DNA of 64,000 nucleotides, from the NCBI GenBank assembly GCA_021029095.1, contig JAJOHG010000025.1, forward strand, positions 372,001-436,000, given 5' to 3'. This document shows, in pieces, positions 1 through 11,182 of this stretch. The notes beneath the pieces are model-generated. The model had not been told where the DNA came from. It worked only from the letters and a program-made list of their open reading frames with translations, and ran no database searches. The position numbers were made by a program, and so were the translations under genes. The DNA comes from Phellopilus nigrolimitatus. Lineage: Eukaryota > Basidiomycota > Agaricomycetes > Hymenochaetales > Hymenochaetaceae. The stretch's first letter is position 1. Each line of letters opens with the position of its first letter.

Positions 1-1018
1 CCAAATGTGAATTAGCTTAGTTGGCAGACATTAAGAATTGACTTACATCCAGTCTATCACGCGGTTCCACGGCCGCATTGCGAGCAGCCTGTTCACGAGC
101 GGAGGCCTCTTTGCGCAATGCCAGATCATTGTCGAGGGCCTTCTTGCGCGCAGCCAAGTCACCGGCGGCGGCAATCTCTTGAGCCAGGAGTTCGGCAGCA
201 GCATCTTCACGAGTGATCCGCTCGATAAGTTCAGCCTCTTCACGCGCGGCCTGCTCAGCGCGCGCGGTCTCTTCACGCACGGCTTTCTCGGCACGCGCGA
301 CCTTAGCCTTCTCGGCGCGCGCGGCCTTGGTCTGCGCAGCGCGCGGGGCTTTATTCTTCGCTGCGCGCGGGCTTTATTCTTCGCTGCGCGCGGGGCCTTC
401 TCAAGTGCGCTCTGCTCAGCTTTATTGGCAGTAGTCGCTGCTACCCTGCGCTTCGGCCCCTAAAGAAACGAACAATTAGTATCGTATTGACGCAGACATA
501 AGGACGTCACGCACAGCATATATTTTTCTCTCTGTAGCAGATCCGCTCTTGGATCTTGTGAGGAGGCCTTGGTAATCCGCGGGCCCGGCTCTAGTATCGC
601 TCGTCTCGTTGGATTCCTTGTCGAGCTCCGTGAGCATAGCTTCGTATACAATTTGTGAAGAAACTTACTTGAGCAGCCAGTTTGCCCTTCTTTCTCGTAC
701 TAGCTCGCTCATCAGGCGGCACAGCTGCAAGGGATTCATTCTCAAGTCAATGCACAATCAAAATGCAAAGAGGCTTTACAAACATACCGGGTGTTGCATT
801 CGAGTCACTCATGTTTATTCTCGCAAACGACGATGTTCTCAAAGCAGACAAAACAGTGAAGGGAAGAAACGCCAAAGTCAGACTATGACAATTTCAATAC
901 AAACTGTGGCTGGGAAACTTACTTCCGGTCCGAATTCAGGCGGGATCCAGTACGACGGCCCAAAGTCAGCCGAAATAAGCGAGGCCTTCCTCAAAGAACG
1001 TATTAAGCGAGTTGCAAC
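1..1018 (-). CDS. Partial coiled-coil (Lys/Ala/Glu-rich) protein, unknown function, runs off the left edge
   Basis: I see three consecutive exons on the minus strand: about 923-1018, 669-740 and 47-459. Each is bounded by GTAAGT donors and AG acceptors, and the gene continues leftwards out of the window. The first two exons are exact multiples of three and encode RLIRSLRKASLISADFGPSY and a Lys-rich linker. The third encodes a long charged helix full of AREEA/ARAEKA-type repeats, likely a coiled coil. That exon is 413 nt, one base short of a multiple of three. The missing base lies in a duplicated 24-nt unit near 350-400, where one copy has GCCC and the others GCCCC. Both the original and the shifted frame stay open to the donor. 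The 5' end is not clear: no convincing start exon was found between 1018 and the stop of the Spt5-like gene at 1196. I do not recognise the family. Confidence 0.45.
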
Positions 1019-1195
1019 CTAAATGAGAGATAGTCAGTGAAATACTAAGTTTGTCATAAATTGAGTACGCGCCTTTTTTTCCGTGATGAAACAAGTTCGC
1101 TTGATGGATCTTGACGCCGGTGAATAGGCTCACTGTACCAAGACGCAGAAAGCAGCATGTATTCACATCGTATCACGCTATGTACACGACTGCGA

Positions 1196-3665
1196 CTACT
1201 CGTTCACTGCTTCAATGCGCGTTATGTTTTGTACCGGCTCCGGCACGTTCCAGTGCGTGCCGGACAGTTCCGCGAGATGAGCAGACTTAGTGGATCTATT
1301 GTCTTTCACAAAGCCTTTCACCATGACGATTTTCCCAACATTTTCCGCATTCCCATTGATCACCAACGCCGTGTACCCTTTTTTTGGGAGCTTCGGGATT
1401 AAATCGCGAACATCCACGTAGTCGGACCGATAGTTCAACGCAGCGTTTTGCAAGGTGACGCGTACGCGACATCGGTTGTGCTCAACAACGCATCGCGTAT
1501 GATCGAAGCTGTCCTTAGTCCCCGCTTCCAAAAAAGTAGGGCGCGAGGGCAACGATAAGCGAGTAAAATGCACCTTGTGCCCGGGAAAGCGCGCCTGGAT
1601 AGCGGGCGCGAAGAGCCACATGCCACGGCCAGAAAAATCTTGGAGAAAAGGAGAAAACCCATGAATAAAATGGAACACGTTCGCCGTTGCCGAATGATGC
1701 GTACCTGAAGGAGGTGGGAGAACCGTTATCGCGCCGTCGGCCGCCGAATCACGAGCTTCTGTCACGTCCAATTCGCCAACCACCCACGCTGCCGCTTCCC
1801 CGTCAATAGGGAGCTCGCTGCTCTCAGGCGGCGGAGTCGATGAACGCGTAGCACCGGACGGTCCGGGTAGCGAGGGTCCGGGTAGCGAGGGTTCGGGTAG
1901 CGCGCGAAATTTCTCGACGTACCGCTCTCGCTCAGTTTCGGTGAGAGGAAACTTTCCGTCCAGACACGAGACCGACTTCCTGTAATTCAAGTAAAAAAAG
2001 GGTTCAATAAGCAGAAGTAAATAGAACTTACACCGCGATCAAGTTTTTCAAATCGACAACAAACACGGGGGATCCGATTACGCCGTCGCGCGAAATGTGA
2101 GCGATGCTCTTCGTCGGGTGGGTATACAGAACGTAGCCGTAAGAGCCCTTTGAATATTTGTCTTGTTTGACGTAGATTCGCAGGCCGTGGTAGCGGTCAT
2201 GGTGTCGAGGAGGACCCTTTGTCGGCGAGGATGGTTGAATGTTTTCCATCCTAAAGTCGGGGTCGTACGTCTCGACCCACTTGGTACGACAAGTCACCTG
2301 AATGATAGCAGTTAGATTAGAAACAGTAGTTTTGTAATTCGAACGAACCGTTTTACGAGTTACAACCTCGCTGATGCTAAGTTCGTCGTCGTTGACCATC
2401 GTTATCATTCCTTCGACCGGTGGTTCGACGAATGTCATTCTGACGTGGTCTCCGAGGTTCAGAATGCGTCGCACTTCATCGCGAGGAACCCATAACGTAT
2501 CAAATTTCACTGTTCCAACCGAGTCGAGGATGTCGCGAACGAGAACTCGTTCGTCCTCGATACTATCGACGACGCCGCTCAGATTGAACAATGAACCAGA
2601 AATCATGCGGACTTTATCCCCGCAACGCAAGAAGGGTTCTCCTATCTCTAGCGAGGCGAGATTACTTTCTCGCAGAATAAACGCACCTATATCGCAGAGC
2701 GTAGGTCGAGCTTTTTTTACGAAGTGAATACCCGGGAGTTTGAGCTCGCATAGTCCGTTTCTAAACAATCGACGTCTGAAACGGAACTCGGTATCAGAGA
2801 GCTTTTTAATCTTTTCGCCCTCACATAGCTCAGAGATTTTTTCGAAATTAAAAAGTAAAGGCGGGGGGCGAGACATTTGTTTTTCGTCTTTTTTTCCAAT
2901 ACGAGGCACCACGGCCACAGTAAGTGAGTCGCTCGTATCCGAGACGGCGCGAACTCTCGCGAGGTCACCTTTATACGGGCCTCGACGAAGCGTAACCCAG
3001 TCGTCGACCTCGTAACGAGGTAGCGAGTCGACCTCATCTCGAAGTTTTACCACCGTATTATGCTCCTCGTATGGAACTGAAAGGAATGGCGCTCGCTCCA
3101 GTCCAGCAAGGTTCTCACATGCACGGCTAATAAGAGCCGCGTTCGGCGCTAAAACATAAAATCGCGAGGGCAGAGACGAGACGGAAAATGCGCGAGACGG
3201 TTCCAACAGGCGCTCATTGAGACGGTCCGCGTTCAACGACTCCAGGTTTTCCTATGAAACTTGTGTAAGTAGTCTGAGCAAATTCCCGAGCCACAACGTA
3301 CCGGAACGCGGATCATCCACATATGCAATTCAGTTGAAAGCCGTCTCCTTTCTGCTTCCGTCTCTCTTCTGCTGCGCTCTTTGAATCTCCTTGCCGTTGT
3401 CTCCTCGTCAAAGCCTCCGACCGAACGAGTATCCGTGCCCAGCGTAGACGAAGCATAGACGCGCAGAGAGGGCTCCTCTCCGTCATCGTCATCGTCGTCG
3501 ATGAAGTTGGTAACTAGTTCAATATTAGCTTTCTGCATTTTAGCTTTACGAAGCAGTGTCACCTTCCTCTTCTTCGTCATCCGAAATCTCTTCGTCGTTG
3601 TCCGCTACAGTGGCTTCGACGTCTAACAGCGCCTCGACGCCACTGACTCGCGTCCGTTTCGACAT
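1196..3665 (-). CDS. Spt5-like KOW-domain protein
   Basis: The start ATG at 3665 opens a short acidic N-terminus (EISDDEEEE). A second acidic run (FIDDDDDDGEEP) follows near 3500, then a basic helix rich in Arg and Glu. The main exon (about 2032-3251) has an NGN-like stretch beginning FYVLAPNAALISRACENL. It is followed by several KOW-type motifs: VDDWVTLRRGPYKGDLARV, LRCGDKVRMISGSLFNLSGV and LNLGDHVRMTFVEPPVEGM. This acidic-NGN-KOW order is that of the transcription elongation factor Spt5. The sequence is shorter and more divergent than a housekeeping Spt5 and has no C-terminal heptad repeats. The last exon (1196-1979) joins in frame through a clean GTAAGT/TACAG intron and carries Pro-rich and unrecognised sequence. 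A further 51-bp intron with a CTAAC branch site is likely around 2300-2350. The exact junction near 3540-3570 is uncertain. It is probably an extra paralogue, not the essential gene. Confidence 0.72.
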
Positions 3666-3919
3666 CTATATTTCTTGTTAGCCAGAAGACTATCTCGTAT
3701 TACCCAGGTCTCCTCGTCTTGAAAGCGCTTACCTCGGACTTTTGTTTCTTTCTGCTAATCTACAGAAAGGCCGGTTCGCTTTTTTTAAATCGCTTTCCAG
3801 ATACATTTTTTTTTTTGAGACTTGGTTCAAATTATCTAATGGCCTAGCAGTATGCGGACAATAGTATACGATAGCGAGGAAAGGATAGCAGTATGAGAGC
3901 AAGACGAAAACAGCAAAGC

Positions 3920-3968
3920 GAATATGAAAGCAATACGAAAGCAATACGACAGCAATACGACAGCAATA
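3920..3968. repeat. Short tandem repeat, unit about 11-12 bp (AAAGCAATACG/ACAGCAATACG)
   Basis: At least four adjacent copies of an AGCAATACGA-type unit can be read directly, with single-base differences between copies. Confidence 0.7.
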
Positions 3969-4479
3969 CACTGCTGCCAGCCAACTGATTCATTCCCAAC
4001 CAGCAAATGCTTGCTTGCGCAAAGTGTATGAAGGTCAGGTATAGCTGGTTAACTTTGGGCCAGCAACGCTGCCGGCATTGAATAATAGGTATACTAGCTG
4101 CTTATGCTTTATCAGGCAGTGATAGCTAAATAAATTATGTCATAAAACAAAATTTGGTATTAATCTGGTATTATTGCCTTATTAATTGGATCCCCAGCAA
4201 ACAGATTAACATCGAGCAGATCATGATCTGCTTGACCCGATCACGAAGCTTCGCTTCTTTGGTATTAGACTTTACAGCACAATCAAATGATTGCTTTTTA
4301 GGATTAGACTTCGCAGAACAATCACTTCCCATCAACAATGTATATTCATCATATGACATCAAACTACGTAGGAAGTGTCCAAAAAAAGTTCTTTTTTCAG
4401 ACTGAGCCAGAACGGGGTAATTTGCGTGGATTTTGGAGAATTTTAAACACCCGATCAAGCAAGATTCAGATGCAATAAC

Positions 4480-5160
4480 AAAAACGCCAGCCCCATCAAG
4501 CAGGGAGGCGGCGGCAATCACCAAAAATCCGGCCCCATTGAGGCGGCGGCGCGATCGGAAAATTAAGCAGAACAGAGCAGGAAAAACGGTACTACAAATA
4601 GCAATATGACAAAAGCAAAAATTCGACACGACCAAAGAAAGAACCAACCCCATCAAAAAAACAGCCCCATCAAGCAGGGTGGCGGCGGCGGGGTGAATAA
4701 AGTACGCAGAAGATTGACGCGATCAAAAATAACCGGCCCCATCGAGCAGGATGGCAGCGGCGGCGGCGGCGTGAATACAGTACGCAGAAATTTTGACGCA
4801 GGCGGTGGTAGCGGGATGGTGGGAAATTAAACGCGATGCGATCAAAAAAAAAAAAAACGGACCCATCGAGCAGGGTGGCGGCGGGGTGAATACAGTGCGC
4901 AGAAGATTGACACGATCAAAAAAAAACAGCCCCATCGAGCAGGATGGCGGCGGCGGGGTGAATAAAGTACGCAGAAAATTTGACAAGATCAAAAATCCGG
5001 CCTCATCGAGCACGGCGGCGGCGGGGTGAATAAATAATTGAAAGATTAAGTAGGATAGAATAAGAAATGATGATACCGCGAGTAGCAAGATCACAAAAGC
5101 AAAAAATAGACGCAATCAAAAAAGAAAACCGGCCACAGTGAGCAGGGCGGTGGTGGGGGT
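4480..5160. repeat. Degenerate GC-rich minisatellite array
   Basis: A unit of roughly 60-80 bp recurs about seven or eight times. Each copy has an A-rich stretch after GATCAAAAA, then CCCCATCGAGCAGG, then GGCGGCGGCGGGGTGAATA and a CAGTACGCAGAA segment. Copy length varies through expansion of the GGC triplet and of the A-run. Both strands stay partly open by chance, which explains the Gly-rich and Pro-rich frames. Confidence 0.8.
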
Positions 5161-5210
5161 GTTGAATATAGGACGGGGACGGCGTACCCTAGCTCACAGA
5201 AAACTGGTCA

Positions 5211-8140
5211 CTAGACCAATGATCTCGCCGAGCGAGTGCGGGCCCTCAAGCCTGGAGGCCGATTCTCTTTCCCGATGCGCGTGGAGTCGACATGTTGACC
5301 AGCTTTGCCGTCCACGCTGCACAGCTCCCGCGTGCCATTCGCACCCACGTTGACAGTTACGCCATTCGGCACAGCGTCCCAATCATTCCCCGTTCCGTCT
5401 GAGCTACTTACTTCTGTTGCTTCAAGCGTGAGCGCCTTTTCGAGCTGTTGGAAAACCCAAATCGTGTCGCGGAGGATGGCGAGGTAGTCGGATTTCTCGT
5501 CCGCCGTGCATGCGTTCGAGAACCACCAGAACAGAGCTAGTACAATGTAAAATATACCGTTCGGACCGCCCTTGCGAATTGCCAGCCATTTTTCGCCTGT
5601 CGGGAGGGCGCGGGACAAACACGAGCCTTCGAGACCTTCGTCATGGCGCCATGCTGGGTAGAGAGATACAAGCCAGTTGCCGAACGACGCCTTGAAACGA
5701 CGGTGGTCGAGGGAGGGAACGCAGGTCATAATGCGATGACGCTTGGACCAATGGCTGATTTCCTCGGGACGGTTTTTTCCACCCAGCAGTGTACGCGGAG
5801 CAGACATCTTTCGAACCAGTCAGTATAAGACAATGATAAATTAGTGGTCTATCACTCACCGAAGTCCCATGCATCAGCACCTCAAGTTGCTTCCAGAGTC
5901 CTACAAGGACGTCCTCCTCTCCGCCACGGTAATGCTCATTAAAATGAGCGACCGGTCGCCCCATCCAATTAGGGATGACTTCGATGTTGATGTTGTGCGG
6001 CTTCGCCGGAGAAGACAGGGGTGGTGGCGGCGGCAGCGGAAACAGAAGCGAAGAAGCGGCGCTTTCACCCGCTCCAACAACGCAGGCAGGAGAAACGGCG
6101 CGGACAGGAGAAAAGGCGCGGATAGGAGAGACGGCGCGGACAGGAGAAACGGCGCGGATAGGAGAGACGGCGCGGACAGGAGAAACGGCGCGGATAGGAG
6201 AGACGGCGCGGACAGGAGAAACGGCGCGGGTTGAAGTATCGTCGAGGTTGGGTACAGGCAAACGGGTAGCGGATACACTATTCGCATTCGGAATCGAAGC
6301 GACAGGTGACTGGTGTGACTGATGTACCAAGGTAGGGTCCAGAAGGACCACGTCGAACTCATCGTCGTCGGTGGAGGTGAAGGAGAAGAGACCAGCCGTC
6401 TCAGCTCGCATGGTTTCGACAACGACGAAATCTTCATCTACATCCATCGGCGAGTCATCAGTGTTGGAAGTCGGTCTATTAGAATATTTTGGTCAATACT
6501 AATTATGGGTTAAAGACAATGACAGCCGCTTACTCTTCATTACGTTTTGCAGCCCGATTCGGAAGAATGCGTCGTGGGGCCTGCTTGTCTTTTGCCTTCG
6601 GTTTTGTTCTCACCTTCAAAGTCTCTTCTGCTCTCGTCTTGAAAGCTTCTGACGCTTTGACGAGACCGAGCGACTGCATGAGCTTGCTGTTCCTCTCAAT
6701 ATTCCGCAGGCGTTGCAACTCGTATTCGGTCATCCATCGTCCATCCCGAAGCTTCAAGATCTGACTATCGCCATTCATCTTTGTGTCGACTACGCAAAGA
6801 TCGTCCGTGGGATCGTCATCGTCACCGCCATCGCGTGGCGCATCACCGAAGTCATCATCGTCAAGATCAGACATGTCTGTGTCTGTGTCGTCTGAGTCGG
6901 ACGAATCCGGTCCCTCCGAACCCCTTTCCTCAGGTGCGCGTGTCGGGCTCGGAGCGAGATGGATTGGCGGTGCAGCGTGAGCCGAAGTGGCCGACAAGTC
7001 GTCCGCATCAGATGTCTCGCTGAACTCGAGACTGACGGCTTTCTTGTCCCGATCGTCTAAAAAAGAAATTAATTAGTGAGTGCGTCCATGAAAATGCAAA
7101 AAGTACGTACCAAAACAAGCATTGACAAATCCTTTGAAAGGAAGATAGACGTGGTCATTGTAACGTTTGTCGTACTGCTCGTAAGTGAGCTTGCCACCAA
7201 GTGTTTGCCCTGAATTAACGCTGTTCGCTTCCTCAGGAAATGCTTGATTTTGAAAGGAAAATAAAATACTTACGAGTACATTACAACCCGTCCGCCGCGA
7301 ACTGGTTCCAGGCCGCCCACCTGGCATGTCATGACCATGCCCGCCTGCTCTTCGATGCAGCGCGACACTTCGGAAAGTATATCGTGAACATTGTCCATCG
7401 CCCTTAGATATGGACATCAGTATGACATACATATTAACAGCACATAGGACTTACTTCTGCTTGAGACGCGCAGCCTTGCGGCGTTTTTTCTCTTCCTCGG
7501 GAAGGCTTTGCTCGTCCAGTAGCAGTAGTTCGTCTTCCGGGTCGGAAGACTTGCTGCCGGATTTATCACGGTGGGCCTTGACCTCCGCTTTGATTTCGTC
7601 GGTCTCTCCGGCATACAAAGCTTTGACTCGGCGGTTCATGTACGCAATATAGTCGTGTGACGTCAGTAAGGCATTTTTCTTCTTTTCGGTTTCCCACGCG
7701 GGGAGGATATCCCACTTAAGTTTCTTTTGCCAGTATAATTCAGAATAGGCTTGCTCCTCCTGGAGTTTCTGCTTTTTCTTCCTGATGGATCGACCAAGAA
7801 TGAGTGAGCGAACGGCAGACTGAATCGTTCGAGTGTCTCGCCGACTCCGGTCACCACGAGTTCCGGTGTGGTTGTTGAACCACTGTCTGAGTCGCTAAGG
7901 CAAGTAATCAGCTAGAAATTTGTTTAAGGGCGAGCTGATGCATACCTTAGTTACCAGAGTGCGCTCAGCGGCGACAGTGAGCGCGCCACCTCCGGTGACG
8001 GGCCAGAGTAGGAACCAGGTTTCGGCGAACGTTCTGAGCCAGCGAGACGTGCGGTTCGCCTCTTGTGTGGCCTCGTAACGCATGACATGGTCTTTCAGAT
8101 GCTTCAGCTGAGGAGCGGTTGCCCAAGGTCGCTTCGGCAT
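5211..8140 (-). CDS. Basidiomycete multi-copy family protein (KRPWAT N-terminus), function unknown
   Basis: The start at 8140 gives MPKRPWATAPQLKHLKDHV, followed by an aromatic-rich helical region ending near 7946. The next exon (7455-7894) is fully open and carries QWFNNHTGTRG and a long Lys/Glu-rich helix. Further exons contain VGGLEPVRGGRVV and LPFKGFVNACF, then a long acidic Ser/Asp region, a six-residue tandem repeat at 6088-6233, and HFNEHYRGGEEDVLVGLW. The final exon has IFYIVLALFWWFSNA and ends at 5211. I recognise this layout from a family found in many copies in mushroom genomes, without known function. Most introns fit GT-AG and stay in frame. The join near 7245-7265 is one base off with the obvious sites, so either the splice site is unusual or the copy carries a small lesion. 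A nuclear, DNA-associated or transposon-associated role is only a guess. Confidence 0.7.
6088..6233 (-). repeat. In-frame 18-bp coding repeat (AVSPVR/AVSPIR)
   Basis: About eight 18-nt units encode alternating AVSPVR and AVSPIR, so the higher-order period is 36 nt. The array lies inside the preceding gene and keeps its frame. Each unit contains a Ser-Pro followed by a basic residue, a plausible site for proline-directed kinases. Confidence 0.9.
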
Positions 8141-9824
8141 GATGAGGGAAGATCGCGCAGGTGAGTAACTTATTCGACCGAAGAAAACACGAGGTGATTC
8201 AATCGTAGACCAGCCTTACTGACTTGGCTCAATATTATAGGTTTTCCCGTGTAACCTGACACACGAACAGAAAAAAAAAAGAAAAAAAGACCCTGTTTGC
8301 TATTCGGGAACAGGTGAGCATCGGTACCTGTGAAAAAGAGGAGGTTTAACATTCAGACAGGCGTTTACCATGAATGTCGAAGACCATTTTCTGCTGCGAC
8401 ACAAAAGTCATTCCGACAGGTGACTTCTTTGCTAACTTGCGCAACAAACCACTCTACTCGGTGGTTTGAGAGAAGGTGGCGTTCACCGCGGGAAGACCAT
8501 TTTATGTTACGGAACGAGTGAAACATAACACCAGCCGCTCATCATCGTCGGTAGCGCAATCGCAGAGCACGCAGGCGGTGCGGCAGTGTTCAATGCACTC
8601 GCAAAGTACGTGGAAGAGAACAGCAGCAAGCTGCTGAATCCTCAATGGAACGGCCTGAGCATCCTCCAGCGAGCTGCGTCTCATGCAGAGACCAGCGCTA
8701 AACATGCATTGATTTCCATTGTAAGCGTTCCTACTATCAGTACTTATGTGCGATGACCCTTTACACGATATAGTATGAAGGCCTTTATCGCGATGCATCG
8801 CTCCCCTCCACCCGACGTTTATCCCAAACCGTCTTACCCAGCCTGGAAATGTCAGAAGAAGAAATGTGTCGGCCGCTTCTTTGTAGAGAACGCGTTTCAC
8901 ATCGACACTAGGAAAGCCTGCGGACTGGACCCAGATACGACGAAGCTCTCTACAGACACGGAACTGTGCGCGCCTTCGAACGGGTATGTCTTCTGACAAA
9001 ATATTGCCTCATTATTTGATTTTAGAACCCCCCGTTGAATGAGGATACATGTAATGCAAGGACCGCGCCAACAGCGCTCAATCGAAGTTTGTTCATACCC
9101 CTCCGATAGGTGTGTGTATGTTCGTTGACTAAATCTTTATCTCATATTTTCCGAGTCGTCGGTAACACGAACTACTCGATGGTCCAGCATACCTAGAAAA
9201 AAGCCCCTTGGCCGCTTCTTCGTTGTCAGAAAAGCATGTCACGTAATCACGTAACTATAGGACTGCTATGAATTGGATCCGAACGCATTCGACGTCTTCG
9301 AAGACGCCGGATTGGACGCGAATTCGAACAGGTAAGTCTTCTAGCAATATATGGCTATCTTAATTTGATTTTAGAACCATTCTTTGAACAAGGATGAAAG
9401 AATCGCAATGACAGGCGTGGGTGCGGGGCAATTATACTTGGGTGCGAGAAGTTCTGATTTCGAGTCACAACAGCTAAGTTCGCCAGTATGAGGAACTCCG
9501 CCCCCCCCCGCTTCCCTTCGATACCCAATGAACAAGGTAAGTCGAAACCAACTCGAAGGGACTCATTGTGTCTCGACGCGTCTGCGGTTCCGCACTCGTC
9601 TCTGGAATGACTTCTAGAGACTCATTGCCCAGTACGAGGGGTTCTTCAATGTTCTCGTGACTGGGCTGTCGGAAACCTATAATAAGTGAAACTCGAACGT
9701 TTCGTTTCTGACATTCCTCGCTCCTCTTTTCATTCCCTCAGGCAGAAACAGTAAGCATCCCCCTCCTTTAATCTCCTTTGTCTTGTAATGTGCTGATATG
9801 AGTTTTTCTTAATTTAGATACATC
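8141..9824. other. Intergenic region with a gene fragment and a diverged duplication
   Basis: Apart from the complex I fragment listed separately I see no intact gene. Two diverged copies of a short segment occur at about 8930-9045 and 9285-9400. Both contain a TTCGAACRGGTA core, a GTCTTCT motif and a TTTGATTTTAGAACC motif that looks like an intron end. A frame at 8775-8996 (MKAFIAMHRSPPPDVY...) is open but not recognised. Confidence 0.5.
8535..8720 (+). pseudogene. Exon fragment of mitochondrial complex I 75/78-kDa subunit (NDUFS1-like)
   Basis: Reading in frame from 8535 gives PLIIVGSAIAEHAGG, a stretch ending SKLLNPQWNGLSILQRAASH, and then a GTAAGC donor at 8721. The IIVGSA-AEH and WNG--LQR-AS motifs match the C-terminal region of the large iron-sulfur subunit of NADH:ubiquinone oxidoreductase in fungi. 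Only this one exon-sized piece is present. No upstream iron-sulfur ligand region or downstream exon can be read, so this is a displaced fragment. The normal gene should be elsewhere in the genome. Confidence 0.6.
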
Positions 9825-11182
9825 ATGCGTGGACATGATGACGACAGCCGCGGCCAGCAAGACGACGACCATCCGCCGACTGGACCGCCTTCGCCGCCTC
9901 CTCCACCCCCATCGCCGCCGTTACCGCCGCCTTTTGGCGGTCAACAGCCGGCTGAACTGCTCGGCCTCCTCGTACTCGTGCTCGTCCGGATCTCCCTTCT
10001 CGCAATTCTGTACCTCGCCTCCACCGTCACGCTCGTTTTGACCCAGGTAGACATCGACTCCCACATCCGCGATATACTTGGCCCGGACCTTTACGCGCAA
10101 CTCCCAGATCCTTTGGGCCAATCTGCGCGCGATCTCTTATCAGATGCTGCTGCGCCGACTCGCCCCGTACCCCACCGCCTCTCCCCGCCAGCCCCGAATT
10201 CGCAGCCTTCGCTCGCTACCGCTTCGGCCGGCTCTGGTGGCAATGTGGGACTCGCTACCACTTCGGCCGGCTCTGGCGGCAGTGTGGGACTCGCTACCGC
10301 TCCGGCCGTCTCTGGCAATGTGGGAGGGGCGCCTCCTTCTGGAAGCAAATCTGGTCCGCACTCGGGGTCTCTCGGGGACTGCGACATGGGTGTCCGGTGG
10401 TACGTGGTGTTCAAAGGTTATGAGGTTGGCGTCTTCGACGATTGGTGCGTTTCTGAATTACATGGATGTTATTGTATCTAATTAAGAATTAGGTCTACTG
10501 TACAGGGTCTCACATCAGGCGTGCCAGGCGGGAGTCAGCGGAGGTACGGCACCCGCGCAGAGGCGACTCGCGCGTATAACGAGGCCCTGGTACGGGGTGA
10601 GGTCGTTCGTGTCGAACGTCGCCCTCCTTCGCCAACTTCGTAAGTTGGTGTCTTTTTTCTTTATATTGTTTTTATAAAAGATAGTAACAGATTCATAAAA
10701 GGGATTTGTCTGTTCGCACAGTCCCGTACAGGCGCCGTCGGTCTCGCTCTTGGTCTCGCTCTCGCTCTTGTACTCGTCACCAGTCGCCCGTAGTCGCTGG
10801 TCCTAGTCAAACCGACCCGGCACAACCTGCGCCTGCTGCTGGTGCAAACATCGCTGGTTTCGGCTCTGCGGTCGCCCCCGTTACCCCGGTCAATCTTGAA
10901 AATGGTGTCCTTTTTTCTTTCGGCCTCGCTTCCCCCTCCCGCCCTGCCTCGTCCCACGGCCGCGGTTCAGCTTCCGGCCCCTCGTCTTCTTACGACTTCG
11001 CTTCCGATTCTGACAACGTCCCTGCCCTCGTTTCGCGGCCTAGCAGCACTGTCCCCAGCTCCTTTTACGCCAACCTGAGCACGGACTCCGCGGAGTACAC
11101 GTCCGACTCAGAGCTCGACAGGATCTTCGCGGAGCAGACAGAGAACCCTGCTTCCGGCAGCGCAGATCACGAGGACGAGTAA
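9825..11182 (+). CDS. Protein with RNase H1 N-terminal-like (Cauli_VI type) domain
   Basis: Three exons, 9825-10444, 10493-10639 and 10732-11182, join in frame. The N-terminus is Pro-rich (PPSPPPPPPSPPLPPP) and is followed by a hydrophobic stretch (ELLGLLVLVLVRISLLAI), possibly a membrane segment. A Ser/Gly/Ala linker carries three 39-bp repeats. The exon 1/2 junction rebuilds RWYVVFKGYEVGVFDDW and then SGVPGGSQRRYGTRAEATRA. This is the signature of the RNase H1 N-terminal domain (Cauli_VI family), which binds RNA/DNA hybrids or double-stranded RNA. There is no RNase H catalytic domain. The C-terminus is Ser/Arg-rich (RRRRSRSWSRSRS), then acidic, ending at the TAA at 11180-11182. Such stand-alone domains are common in Agaricomycetes. 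The cellular role is unknown. The exon 3 acceptor at TACAG was chosen because it alone keeps the Arg/Ser-rich frame. Confidence 0.7.
10215..10330 (+). repeat. 39-bp coding repeat in the RNase H1-N-like gene
   Basis: Three near-identical in-frame units encode LATxSAGSGGxVG-type sequence. The third unit is slightly shortened. Confidence 0.8.

Larger units (their letters stand above)
3666..5210. other. Intergenic region with minisatellites, no gene seen
   Basis: About 1.5 kb between two minus-strand genes. It holds poly-T runs, a short 12-bp tandem array near 3900-3968 and a GC-rich minisatellite in the second half. Open frames here are small and follow the repeat units, so I do not call any of them. 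Confidence 0.6.

Noticed and set aside
1157..1402. Plus-strand frames over the Spt5-like gene
   Set aside because: Shadow frames. The minus strand has the KOW motifs and consistent splice sites.
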